Assembly: GCA_013398175.1 (NCBI GenBank)
Contig: VZRZ01006842.1
Coordinates: 1,947,498 to 2,011,497 of the forward strand
Length of the DNA stretch: 64,000 bases
Reading direction: 5' to 3'
Source: Climacteris rufus
Taxonomy: Eukaryota; Chordata; Aves; Passeriformes; Climacteridae
Numbering within the stretch: the stretch's first letter is position 1; every line of letters starts with the position of its first letter. The position numbers were made by a program, and so were the translations under genes. Positions 14,264 to 27,600 of the stretch are shown here, one piece after another. The notes under the pieces were generated by a model, which was not told the origin of the DNA, did not search any database, and worked only from the letters and a program-made list of their open reading frames with translations.

Positions 14264-17200
14264 GTTCTAAAGCTACACATTATATACCGTAACCTCTGAA
14301 ATAAGGGGTGATAGACAGTAGGAACACCACTCAGTTCCAGGGCTTTCTTTGTTAGTATCATCTTGAGATACAGGCCTCACATGAAGCTGTGCTATGTTGT
14401 CATCTGCACCCTGCTGCTGTTAATGAGATTTCTTTCCCATTCACTCCTTAACAATAATGCTCATCCTGACCTTTGTAAAATACTTCAACATGATGCTTCA
14501 AAAATCATTAATAAAGTATTAAATAATATTATCTGATCATTATAACTCCAGTGACAACCATAGAAAAATATTTTCTGTGTTTGCCCAGAACGAATGACTA
14601 CTTCACAAATATCACTATAGTAACACGACTATTTCTAATTTTCTTTCAAATTACCAATGAAACTTTGCTTCACTTTCGCGATGTTTCTGCTTGTAATTTC
14701 TGAAATGGAAAAATTCTACCATCTTTTACAGTAAAAATTCATCTTTCTTGATCACAGAAGTGGCAGTGCTGATATCCTTCTTTTCCTTCAACAAGCCATA
14801 AAGAAAGAGAATAAAACTCCTATGAAAAGATTCAGTTTCAGAGCTAAGAAGAGCTTTGGAGCCTCTGCTCCCAGTAGCCTGTATCCTAGATAACTCTGTG
14901 TCTCCCATCTTACATCCCAGAGTCTTCCTCTAGGCTACAAAATATGAGTTACTTATTTTTGGCAGAGTACTAAAAGCAGTGAAAGGTTGTTTTTAAACTT
15001 AATATTCCTCAGTCAGCAGAGATGGTGGTGTAGAGAAATGGACAGGAGCACTGAGGGGCCATGACCTTGCAAGTCATTCAGTTCTTCACTGCAAACATAT
15101 TACCATGGCTAAGGGATGGGGCTTCCCAGAGGCTGCTGACCTCTCCTGTTGCTGCAAGGGGTCTTACCGTGGCACTGGCAGAAAAGTCAGCACTCAGGCA
15201 GTGTCCAGGAGGGGATGTTGCTGGCTGGATTGAAATTGCCACACACTGCTCAGCTGTGACAGCATATGCTCAGCATTCAGAGCCAGAAAAGGACACAGTG
15301 CTGTCCTTGCACAGTTTGAGCAGCCAGCAGCCTTCTGGGGAGTGAGGAGATAGACAAGTGAAATGTGTCAGGGAGAGAAGGGGAGCCAAACTGAGTGTCA
15401 CAGAGAACAGCAGAGAGAAGAGGAACTTGTACAAGAAGAGTAATAGAGGAAGAAGGGTTGTGCTAAATGGCAAAAGGGCAGAGAAGGGAATGAACAAAAT
15501 GCTCAGGAAAGGACCTGTGACAGTGACAGGAGATATTTTGTTATCTATAAAAAGATCCAAGAGAAAAATAAAAAGGCTAAAACCCCAGTGCTTGGAGTTC
15601 TTTGATCACATGCCTTCCTTTCTTTGGGAATGGCTGTTCCTGGGGCTAGCTGCAAAGTCTGCCTCAACAAAGCTACAATTTACACTGAATTCTAAATAGA
15701 GTGTTAAGGACCCTGTGTTAACAAAAAGCTGGATTTATATAGAAATTACCTGTACAGTAAAGTCATCTATGTGTGTCTGTATGTCAGCAAAAGCTTACCT
15801 AAAAAATACTAGGAAGAAATTCTCCACGTTTTCATTCTAGAAAGAATAGGTAGGTTTGCTCATATTATCTGGCTGAGAGCAACGTCTGCTTTGTCACCTC
15901 CTCCTCCCACACATCTTAGCAGTTTTTACACCATCATCAACTTTAGGACATGTCTCTCTATGGGAGTTGAGGGCAGTGTGGGTATTTCTTTAGCATCCAA
16001 GGGGTGCCAGGATACCCTACCCACTCAGGCTGCAGGAGCATCCAGGGGAGCAAGAACCTGAATTCCTGAAACAAGCATCTTTGTCTCTGTAGCAATAAGC
16101 TTAATGCTGTGGGTCCTAAACAAAACTTCACCAGAGCTTCAGATCTCTGCAATTCTGGTTCTGAAGCAGCTGCCTGGGGAGCTGACAGGAAACAAGGACA
16201 AAAATATTCTCTGCTTGTGGTACATCCAAAGTTTATTTACTCTGACATACTTTGGTGCACCATTTTGCCTTCAAAGGACAGCCTTGTTAGTAGAAAACTT
16301 CCTGACTAGCTGTGGTTTGGTATTCAGCAGGTCTGCTAACAAAACTGAGCAGAGACAATCAGCAGCAAGGGGATTTTTCTTTTGTGGACACAAATAGCAA
16401 ATGAACCAGACTCTTTTTTTTTTTTTCCTCTTTATCCTGCTCTCTCAGAGGAAGGACAGTAACAGGACTTGGCATTTTTGAGCAAATATGGAGCTTTCTA
16501 CAGATATAGGTGTAATTTCTGCTTATCATAGAACGCCCCTGATGATTTGGCAGAGAGTTTCAATATAACACAGCCTTTAAAGCCTGGATATTTTTTCTAA
16601 AGTTCACATTGAATTCCAGTCTTATATTTTACATTTTGATTACTGCTTAGTTCAGACAACCCCAAATACCTTGACACCTGATAAGAAAACATGATGATTA
16701 ATAAAAAAAGTTACCTGACATACTCAGCAAGGAATGGTAACAGCTGAATTATTGTGGTATATTTTCAGTATGAACCAATTCATCCAGAATGCCCTGTAAC
16801 ATATGCTACAGCTTGTCTGTCTTTCTCTGGGTGGAGAACCTCTCTATTGTCCTGCAGCTACAAATAGGCTGTTAGGTTTTATTGCCAACAGCTGCTTCAC
16901 TCCAGAAAAAGAGGAGGCCTCCCTCCATTCTGATGAACAACATGGTCTGAAGGTTTTATTCAGCTTCAGAGAACACTACAATTGGCAAAATGGCAAACTA
17001 CTGAATGCTGTGCTAAGCATGCAATTACATTTTAATTCTTGAGTGTAATACTCCGCACAGTTGCTACAATGTTCAGCTGAATCTTGCAGCAGTTAGTTGA
17101 CCATCTTATTCTCTGAAGATGATGCTTTATGGAGGAATAAATTACAGGCACTGAAGTTGAAATTAGGAAAGCACTTCACATGCTTAACCCTATATTCAGG

Positions 17201-18834
17201 ACAGAAATTAAAGAACATGACTTACTCAGAATACATAGCAAGAATGTTATTTAACCTCAGAGACTCTTAAGCTAGAGATGAAATTTACCGTGTGTGGACG
17301 TAGTCTGTTAAACAGGTGGGTAGACTGATACAAGGTAATAACCAGCTCTCAAATGAGCAGTATAATTTATACTTGGAAAGATAATTTGTTTTTACAAGAA
17401 AATTATTTATAAAGTATCTGACATTACAAAATTGACATTGATGTTACAAAAGCAGTAAAACAAAGACATTAAGGCATAATGAGATTAATCAGCAATTACT
17501 AATGAGACAACAAGGTTTTCTTATATAGCTTTTAGGTTTCTTATTTTCTCTAAATGAAAAATACATTTTCTCTGTATTGCTAGTTCAGTTAAGATGTAAG
17601 ATTTTGCCTCCAGTGTGATTTTCCACAGCCACAATCAAGAATCAGTACCATTAGTCCAAAACAGTGCCTCTAGCTTGACCCTGATAAGCAGCGTCAGAGT
17701 ACACTAAAGATCATGGCAGTTACATGAAGAGTGTGGTAGTGATGAAGCTAAATTATTCATTCTGCCACCCAATTATGTCTGGTAGCTCTGGGACTGCTGT
17801 ACGGAAGCTCTATCTCTTTATTGCATGCAGCCTACATGAGTGGAACAGCTTACCTGCACTGAAGAGCCTGTTTGCAGATTGTGTATGTCTTTTCACTGCA
17901 CTTGCAGAGTGCACCAGAACATATTTAAGGTGTATTGAATTATGACTGCTAAAATAGAGTTCACTAATTTAAATTATATTTAGTTCACTAAGTCCTTGGG
18001 CTTTGGTCATACAGATAATAGGTATTTTGTCTGCTTCTTTGTTCTGTCAGAGCCATCCATTTATGGCATGATAAAATCATTAGTGCTGGTTATGTGTCAC
18101 CATGTACATGCTTTATTTTGTTACCAGGTGTCTTTTCTTCCAGCTTTGGCATTTAATTGTGAAGATGCATTTTAGTTTCCTAAATTATGTAATCTAATTT
18201 AACAAAAACTGCTGGGAAAAAAAGTAAATGCACTGACAAAGGCAAAACATAATTTCATTTATGAAATTTGTTACTAAAGGCATGATTATTCAGTGTTCTT
18301 GCTCATTGCTATTTATCAGCATTTGTTTAAGGCTGCAATTTAACAAAGAACAGTAAATGCAGTTTAGTGTAGAAAAGCAAGGTCACATGGCCTTGGCCTT
18401 AGCTAATTTATCTTTCATGACAGATTCATTTTCTGCTACTAGTATTATTACCAGCATTACATTTCTCCCACGACAGTGCATCTGGAGCTCTAGCATTGCC
18501 AAACTTAGTGGTAGCATTTAATTTGTGTGACATTATTCAGTTATCAAGAAAAACTGCACACTGAGAAACACTGTGGCTAGTGAATGACAGCATAAAAAAT
18601 GAGTTTTTGTGAGCAAGAGCAATGTCTCAAGTACTTTGCTAAAAACATTTCTTTCTGAGGCTGCACTATCCCATTCCTGTCATGGGAAGCTGGACATTCA
18701 CCAAGCAGGTGTCTAGATGAAGGTTAACAGGTAGGTATGCTGAGACAGTAGAGTTTAGACAGAATGAGTTTAACAATTAAATTTAATATCTTTTCCCTTA
18801 AGAAATGGCAGCTGGACAATGTGCAGACTGCAGC

Positions 18835-18980
18835 ACTGAATTATAGGAAAGGCACACTGAGATCACTCTAGTCTATTCCTCTTTCTATGGAAGATCATCT
18901 CTGCATATGTAATTTTCAACAGAAACTAACCTAATCCATCCTTGGAGACCTACAGTGATGGAGAAGCCATGTAACTCATG
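18835..18980. repeat. Old dispersed-repeat fragment, possibly CR1-like
   Basis: AACCTAATCCATCCTTGGAG followed by a CAGTGATGGAGAAGCC stretch resembles the GATCTCCAGTGATGGAGATT block seen in CR1-like elements. It is too diverged for a firm family or strand call. Confidence 0.3.
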
Positions 18981-19118
18981 TATTTCCTATAATATTATAC
19001 ACACGTGGCTTTGTATGACATTCCTGTGCTTATATTCGTGTTAATTGAAATACAAATACACCCATGGCATGAGTAGCTGTAGACAATGTAGCTGTAAACA
19101 GGAAATCTTCATGGAGGG

Positions 19119-20109
19119 TGTGGTAGTTTGAGGGGGTCTGGCTTTCTGGGTGTGGTAGGGGCCAAAAGATGGCTCCTGTGAAAAGCTGCCAGAAGCTTCC
19201 ACAGCTGTCCAGCCAGGGTCTGTCTCTGATAGTCCTGAAAGATGGACGTGCTGCAAGCCACAGCTGGGCCAATTCGGAAGGAAGGTAACGCCTCTGTGAC
19301 AACATATTTAAGAAACAAACACAGGAGTATTCACGCGTGCATCATGTAGTCATGTAGTTGTAGGTTTACACGGGAGAAGGAGTACAGCATGTAAAAGAAA
19401 CAACAGATATGGACACCAGCAAAGGCAGCCAAGAAGAAGAATGGGGGAGGAGGTCCTTTAATCATCGGAGCTGAAGACATCTTCGTAGCCTGTGGTAAGG
19501 ACTGTAGTGTTTCCCTGCACCCCTGAGGGTTCATGAAGGAGCCAAGATCCATCCTATGATGGAGCAAGAGGGAGTGAACTCCTACAGGAGGGACTTTATT
19601 CTTTATTATTATTGAGGCATACCCCTACCCTAAGTTTGGACTAGCCTGGCCTTGGGAGGAAAAAAAGGAACGGGTGGCAGAACGGGCAGGCTGCCTGCCA
19701 AAAGGGGGAACGTGGTTTCTGCAGATTTGCCACAGTGCCTTTGAAAGTAAGGACCTGCCTTTTCTCCCAGGAAGAACACATCTGAGGGATGAACTGACTG
19801 AACTAACTAGGAGGGGAAAACCTTCTCCCCAGGTTCCCTTTACCTTCTGGGAGAAGGGAGGGCTGTGGGGCTGTTGTTGGGGGTGGGGAAAGGGAAGAGG
19901 AAAGAGTGTTTAATAAGATGGGGTTTTTTTTGCTTGCTCCTTTCACTCTGTAATAAAGTTACTTTATCACTTATAAGTTTTGAGCCTGTTTTAGCTTGGC
20001 CATAATTCTGTCCAGTCAGGGTTCTTATCTCAGCAACACATTCCTTTAAAGGGGGAGAAAAGCAGCCTTTCGTGGGGCCTGGCTTTTTGGCCGGCGTTAA
20101 ACCACGACA
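19119..20109 (+). mobile_element. Solo endogenous-retrovirus LTR (about 991 bp)
   Basis: Starts TGTGGTAGTTT and ends AAACCACGACA, an imperfect terminal inverted repeat. AGGG flanks it on both sides (19115-19118 and 20110-20113), which would be a 4-bp target duplication as in ERV1-type elements. It has TATTTAA at 19305-19311 and AATAAA at 19952-19957, so sense is plus. A related copy starts at 63500. No gag, pol or env is present. The small open frames inside (for example 19674-19913) are not genes. Confidence 0.7.
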
Positions 20110-20113
20110 AGGG

Positions 20114-21689
20114 TCCCACCAGGATTCAATAGGGGTCTGCTCTTGACAAAACATAGCTTACCACCTCTATGTACAAACTAAAAGACAAAGTAAAATGACA
20201 GTGCAGGTTTAGAAAATTATGGAAGCTGGTGGAGTTGTTAATTAGACAGATGATAATTGTAGAAAATTAATCATTAGTAGGGTGGGCTGATTAGAATATC
20301 CTGTTTTAATACAGACAAATTTGTTCTCATACATCTAAGGAAGAAAGAGCATAGTTTATATAGACAGGATTGGACTAAGTATTTCAAAATGATACAACAT
20401 GAAAAGAAATCAGGGTCTTGGTAGATAATTAACTGAACATGAGCTTGCAGTGGGATGATGCAATTAGAGCGTGAATGTCAGCCCTGAAGCCTAAGCAGGG
20501 AAAATATGAAGTAGGAGTAGGAAGGTGATATTAGCTCCATTTACAGAAAATGTAAAACCATCACAGCAATGCTGTGTGTAACTCTCATACCGATGTTTCA
20601 GAATGGACTCTGATAAATCACAAAGTAGTCAGAAAATCCTGCAAAAAACATGTTGAGGTCTGAAAGGTGTGCCTTATTGTGAAAAACTAGGAATGAACAA
20701 GCTGCCTGTCTTATCAAACAGACAAGTAAGGAAGACTACTGTAAGAGATGTAAAGATGTTTTTGATTGTGATTGGCTTTTTAGGATAAGAAGAAAGAGCA
20801 TAACAAAGCACATTATGGGATATTTTTCTCTTGAAAAATTGATATGTAAGATTTAACTGCAAATAAAGACATTAGAAAAACCAAACCATGCAGTGAATAA
20901 TTATCCACACTGTTAGTGAGGTGATGGATCTTCTACTCTGTACTGGTATGTCTAAAGGTCTTTCTTGGGATATTGCACTTGCAGGAGAAATTACAGACCT
21001 GCTGCTGAGACTTACAGCTGAGGGGCTGCAACTTGCAGGAGCATAATGATCTCTTCCCATCTCAAAAGTCTGTGATTAGGTGACTAGCACAATTCTACTT
21101 TCTTTCTTTGAATTCTATCAAATAATATTGACATACAGGTGCGGAGGAAGTAGCTCTCAGTTTTTTGAATTTCAAAATAAGGACTTATACTGCACCAGTT
21201 TTGGACAGATTTATCATCACTAAAATCAACAGACTTGTATTTTAAAATAATCCTAAGAATGGGGAGATTGTGAAGTTGTTTCTCAATGGCACAACCTGTT
21301 CCTACCAATGAAATATCCATTCAAAAATCATGCTGAGTCAATGGAACCAGAAACAGTACATAATTTTGTTTCTACAGAGATTAGTTCTGCTGAATACGGA
21401 AAAATCACATCCTTCAGTTTGTCATTTTGTTTATTGTTCTTATATTTGAAATAATATCTAACTGTTAAGTGGCCCTGACTGCAAAAACACCAGACTGTGT
21501 TTTCAATAAATAATTCCACTTTAATGGCAAAGTAATAATTTAGACAGATACAGTGTGCACACCTGCAAAAAAAGAAAAATATATGCAAGCTGGTTTACAA
21601 GCTAGAGGAACAATAAACCAATAGAAAATACATCATCCAGTTAAGTCTGATGACACCAAATACTTATTATTAGTGTTTTACAAAGACTA
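20114..21689. other. Intergenic DNA between the solo LTR and the NAV3 3' end
   Basis: AT-rich with no recognised gene or repeat. A further minus-strand AATAAA at 21430-21435 leaves open that the NAV3 3' UTR extends slightly into this stretch. Confidence 0.5.
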
Positions 21690-24600
21690 CAAAAATTTTC
21701 AGATGATTTATTTCACTGTTTCTGTCTATTTACAAGATATGTTACATCAAAAATGTACAAAATATAAAATGTGTACAGACAAATGTTTCACAAACAATTT
21801 CTGAGTTGTAAACTAGGTGGACTCACTGAGATGTATTGCAGGAAATTTTGTATATGTAATATTGTGTGTTTGTGAGCTAAATATGGCAGGAAAAGATTTG
21901 CAGGTTTGCTCAGAGCACAGGTATAAGAAAGAGCAGCTTTGCTTTAGTTCCTTGAGTCAGTCAAGGTGTACAAGCTGACGTTTTGCATCAGAAATGGATC
22001 CAGATTTGGGGGCCATGATGTTGGTCTGACTGAATCATACATGCATAAATTCAGAGTTTTATTAGGGCAATAGCACCGTGTAGGAACCTCTAGATTCAGT
22101 GATGCAGCTCAGTGCCATTTGGAAACTGCATTGATTTCTTTGAGTTACAGCAGGTGGCCACAGGGCGGCCACGAGGAGTGAATAGCACCAGATACACATC
22201 CTGAAGGTAACATCCATGGAGGTGTACAGTACATGACTACACAATGCCAGAGCCCTTAGGTACCTTCTTGTTCACGTGCACCTGTTTTAACCTCATGGTT
22301 ATCATGGAAAAAGAGCATTTCTGATTACTCTGAGCAGTCTGAATGCAAGCTCGATGTAGTCTGCCGTGACATGTGAACTTAAAACGTTTTCAGACTTTTC
22401 CCCCCAAAATGCATTGGCTTCATATAGATATTGAAATGTGCTGACTGTAGCACTGATAGCTCCTGCATAGTCATAACAACTGTAAGTACAGGACAAACAC
22501 ACCAGGTAATAACAGATTTTAGGGTTTGCATTCTGTATTTGTTTGTAACATACAGGAAATCTCAGCAAGTGAAACATCTCTTAACACCAACAGAATAAAA
22601 TACTTTTTTTGTTTGTTTGTTTTTGATTTGATTTGTGCAAGGCTCTTTTTTTTCTTCTTTTTTGTCTTTTTTTTTCTCTGTATTTACAATACCCACCCAG
22701 TAGATTGTGCAAAACCAACCCACTTTTACAGTATAAACTCTTCCTCTTCCACAGTGGACATCACTGCTTCAGTGTTCTTTTATGCTGAATTCTTCGTGTA
22801 CAACAATAGCAATCAAAACAACATGCTGAAACTAGAAAAAGGAAAAAAAAAAAAACATATATTTGTGCTCATGCTGCATCAAGTGCATCCAGCTCTGCTG
22901 GATAAGTATTCAAAACATCTATCCTCCAAAAATTCCATTCCATGGGACCAAATGGATTTGAGACGATTTTGTCAGCATTTAGGTGGAGAGAAAGTGGGTT
23001 TGGGTTCCTTGTGTATTTCTGAGGGTAGGCAGAGCAAACTATTCACAAGATAAAAATATTATATAGCAACTGTTCTTTCTTGTATCCATTATTTTAAAAA
23101 ATCGTGATATACAGATATGAGGCTACTATGTTAACTGATGTTTTCTCATTAGTAAATGAAGAAAAAAATAGTGTAAATTACCAATGGTTTAGGAATTAAA
23201 CCAACTGTAAAACTGTTCTAGAAATCTGTTTTAAGGCAGTGAGACAGCACCATAAGAAATGTTCCTTCTTTCACTGAAAAGGCTCAAACAAATGAAGCCC
23301 TAAAAAGCCTTTAATCAGTGTTGGTTAATAATTGGTAGAAAACCGTTGTTAAGGAGTGGGCAGGTGGTTAAAAAAGACCCTTGTGGTAAAAATAACTTTA
23401 TAAAACCTGTGATTTGCGTACTAAAAACTTGATGGAGCGCATCACCGTGACCATGGCAGTTAGAATTAAATTGGCACTTATCCAGCATATCACAGTCATG
23501 TTTTCTGGTGATTGCACAATACTGTTTGTGCTTTCTGAGTTACTGTCATCTTTTACTCATTTTGGAATGGGCAGTAGTGTATAACACAAACACCACTGCT
23601 GTCCCGTGACCAGCACCATGTGGCACAACAGAGGTTAGAAGATTATTAGAAGACTGCATTGTTCATGCAGCACCTCAGGGTAAACTAAAGTTAAAAAAAA
23701 AAACAAAAAAGACGTTTCACTGTAAACTTGTACAGAGAAACACAGAGAGAGATACAGAGAGAGAGAAACAGGATAAGGGAAAATAATATTCCAGTTTGGC
23801 TAACACGTGTGCAATCTGCTCAGATGCCCTTGGTCTAGGGCACTTTCCAGTTGACAAATAGAGTCTCACTTGGCTCCATACGTATTGAAATGCCTTGAAA
23901 TTAAACTAATTCAAGCTTTCCACTTCAATTTTTCTTCCTGACTTTGCAGAGTTAGGTCTCCTGCCTACCTACAACACACCATTCTCACTCAGAGACCTTG
24001 GCCTGCTGCTTTAATACTGGCAGTGGTTTAGTGGTAACAGATTTTACCATCATCCTACACCAAGATTTGTCCCTTTCAGAGAGTTGATTCAAGGGATGAA
24101 TCCAAAATATCGTCATGGTGGCTGGTGCTATCACTGTCACAGCTCTGTGCACTCGAATAGTTGGCTGCCTCTTGAAGCCTCATTAGCATATTCATCTGAA
24201 AGAAGAAAGCAATGTTTACATAATCTTGTCTCATTTAATACTGCAGTGACCGTGTTAAAATTTAATTAAGCTCCCTTGCTGTATGAGATGCACTGTTATC
24301 TAGCTGAGGGACTGTACAAAAGGATTTCAGAAAGGGCAGGGTGTTAGTAGCTCCTACTGGCACTCTTTTCATTGCCTTCTGGTTTTTAAGTAGAAGTTTA
24401 AAGGTCTAAAGAGCCAGTGTGATACAATGGAGCTGCTGATAACTCTCTTTAATTCAGGGGTGAGGCTGACGGCAGCAGCAACACTGGCACAGGAAGGAAG
24501 CCATATCTCAGCAGGACATCTGGGCCCATATTTGGAGTCAGTCAAGCTTCCAGATAATTTTTGGATGGTGTAGATACATTACATTGGAAAGGCAACTGCA

Positions 24601-27600
24601 AACATAATCACAGTAACATATCCTCTCTACAAGAGAAAGATGGGGACAGAATGACAGAGGGTTGGACTGATGCCAGCTGCTTCATAAATGAGTCCCATCT
24701 GCTGTTGAGGGGCTGACCTCAGCAGGGAAACAGCAACAGATCCTCCTACTCAGGGGAGTAGAGCTCCCACATAATTTGTGGATTACTGGTACCTGAAATC
24801 CATCTGAAAAATCATCAAATAGCAGCATTAAGACCCAGAAAATTACTTGGATGCTTGATGACTATCTCTGTATAATGGTCAGTATAATATTTGTAAAACA
24901 TCCACTTCTGTCAGCCTGCTCTGGACTGCAAGTAATGTTGACATTGCTTTAGGTTTTTCAAGGAACAAATACACTGTCATTACACAAAGCAGGCAAGGAA
25001 AAACCAAAGAGAAATATGTATTCTTATTTGTTTGCTTTTTAAGCCCCTATTTCCAGTTTCCTCAGAAATCCTTACATCTCTATGTTTTTAACCTGCACTG
25101 TGAAGTTTTCTCTAGGCATTGAACAGTGTTCAACACTATCATGTAGCTTTTGCTGAAGCTTTAACAGGTATCCATGCTTGTGAACACAGGATACATGCGG
25201 TGGGTGCTCAACACAGCCTATGTATGACATGTCCTGTTTCCACAAGTGCAGTGTCTGTGTACCCATGAGCTCCAGCAGAGGCAAGTGCAAACCCTCCAGT
25301 CACAACTTTCAAGCTTTTGGTATTTACTCAGGTACAGATGCTCACCACAGTGGGCAGGGAGTAGGGGTGAATGGACACTGAACTCAGACTGCCCGAGTGT
25401 TTTCACCTTAGTGGAGACTTTGCTGTGCTGGAAAGCTGTCCAATACACTCACTGGGACCCCAAATCACAGGGTCAAACAATCTGAAAGCATATGGACTGG
25501 GAGAGGAGTGCAAATTAAGTGATTTTCTACACTTCTTCAGGATGCAAGGTCTGTTTTTGAACATGAAACAGTGAGGCTGAGGAGCCATTTTCTTGGCACC
25601 GTTAAGAGTTAAATGCATTTTCCTCCAAGAAATTCCTTTTTCCACGGGCTGCCTGTGTTCCAGAAATACAGTTCTCTAAAATGATATTTTGAATTGTAAT
25701 AAAGGCAGTCCACAGAGAAAGCACTGCACAAGAATAGCAGTTCAACATATGCATTTTAATAGTCCATTATCAGAGGAGGCAATGGTAAACCCAAATGTCT
25801 GGGATAGCATTTAAATAAAACAATACATGGCATTCAGGGAAATCAACCTCCTCTTATCATTTAATGCCACAACACTTACATTCCTTTTACATTAAGACTG
25901 TTATACAGTCATCAGTTATCTTGAAATATTCTGAGGAATGGGAGGATGGCTGTCTAATTTCTATTTTCACTAAATTCTCTATGAGAGACAAGTCAGATAA
26001 TGTCAATATCACAGTACTTCATTTGTGTAATGTAGATGAAGAACTGCCCAATGCAGAAAGATGTTTTTATGATAAAACTGATTAATAGGTTGATGAAGAA
26101 TGGTACCCAAACAAAATAATGATGAAGACCAGCTACATTTCTTGACAGATGGGAAACGCAAACAATGTAGAGACATATTAACATGTTGGTGATACATGCC
26201 CTCTTGATAGATTTTCCTTTAATTTTCAACATTTTAATAAATGATAGTAGTATTAATTTTAAAAGCCTGTTTTGGAACAGATGCACAGTAGATTTTTACT
26301 TCACAGTGTACAATTTAACATGTGACAATAAAGTGCACACTGAAAAGCCTTTTTCCAAAAGTTTGAATCTTACCAAGGGATCCCCCTCTGTATCAGTCTG
26401 TGGAACGTGCTTAGAAGTTGTTCCTTCTTTTGCTGATGTATAACCTTCATAACCAACATCTTCGGGTCTTAACTGAAGTAGTGATGGCCACTCATGCTGT
26501 AGAGATGCAGAGCTCCATGGATAGGTATCAGCTACCCACTTGGAGGGATCCTCCCAGGGTGCCCTCTTACCATACATCTGTATTATGGATATAACACAGT
26601 TAAGTACTCTACAGAGTTTTCAGCATCAGTTGTAACAGCAAAAAACAAGTCATCACAAACATCTAAACCATTCTAGAAAGTGGTTTGCTTTCAGATGTTC
26701 TCAGAACTCAGACATAGTAAGAGATTCAGAAGACCTGATCATCTCCACTAATGCTCCTTCAATACACGGAGTGGCTGCAAGTTGAAAACCACTCCATAAC
26801 TAGTGATACTTGTAGGCAACAGTGGGAGCCACAAGTTCTTGACACAATATGAAATGAGACCTTCAGGTAATTTGCTTAAGGCATATCAGTGAAATTAACA
26901 CAGACATATCAAAAGCATTCAAGTTAATTGGATTTTGTTTGAAGTGAATTAGTAAGTGTCAGTACAGATTGTTCACGTCTCCTAGCAAAATGGGCTGCAG
27001 AAGCAGACATCTGTCCACATCATAAGTGTGAGAACTTTCAGAAGGTTAAAAGAAGAACTCCACAAGGGATAAATTTTTCCCTACTATGAAGCAATAAAAT
27101 GGTTATGAATCTGGAAGGAAGACAGAGGAAGTAAGAGAATATTGCAATTTTAGGAAAACTGGTAGCTTCCTCACTAAAATGCACTCCTCTCTGCATTGCT
27201 GTTCACAAGCAACATGTTAACCGAGAGTCCCTTGGTTGCTGCTTTAAAGATTTCCTTTAGCTGTGACAATGAGACATTGGGATGGGGAGCCATTCACCAG
27301 GGCTTTCTGTAATTTCTCCCACCTCAAACAGTCTCAAACAGTTGCAAAAAATTCAACCCAAGGAACAGCATACTACTGGCAGGGCATGCACTCATGGAGG
27401 GTATGGATGGGCTGCACTCCTGAAGCGAGTAAAAGAGGGAAGGATTATAGTGTTAAAGGCAGAGTGATGAGTTGTGCTTATCACTGCAACACCTGCTGCC
27501 AGGCACTTGCTGAATCCAGAGCTTCAGGTTAGGCAGCCAAGTTCTCTATATTATGCACAGAGGTACTCACACTCCTTCTGCCCTACCCTGAGGCTAGGCT

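Larger units (their letters stand above)
8081..19114. other. Intergenic DNA, no gene recognised
   Basis: Holds an old CR1 fragment, a poly-A run and another possible old repeat. Somewhat GC-richer patches at about 12280-12960 and 15050-15700 carry overlapping frames on both strands but no familiar protein. The plus-strand frames at 15061-15345 and 15358-15699 are Ala/Ser- and Lys/Arg-rich respectively and look like chance. Confidence 0.55.
21690..24075 (-). other. NAV3: NAV3 3' untranslated region (extent inferred)
   Basis: About 2.4 kb following the stop codon, AU-rich with T-rich tracts on the plus strand near 22600-22680. Minus-strand AATAAA hexamers occur at 22058-22063 and 21707-21712. 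The second has a UGUA element upstream and a U/GU-rich stretch downstream, so I take it as the distal cleavage signal. The length fits the roughly 2-kb 3' UTR of mammalian NAV3. No splice or coding signal is seen inside. A 175-codon plus-strand frame at 22526-23053 is antisense low-complexity noise. Confidence 0.55.

Noticed and set aside
19674..20154. Open frames on both strands
   Set aside because: Lie mostly within the solo LTR, which does not encode protein.
22526..23053. Longest open frame (175 codons), plus strand
   Set aside because: Lies antisense to the NAV3 3' UTR, is dominated by Phe/Ser from T-rich tracts and has no domain or splice context.
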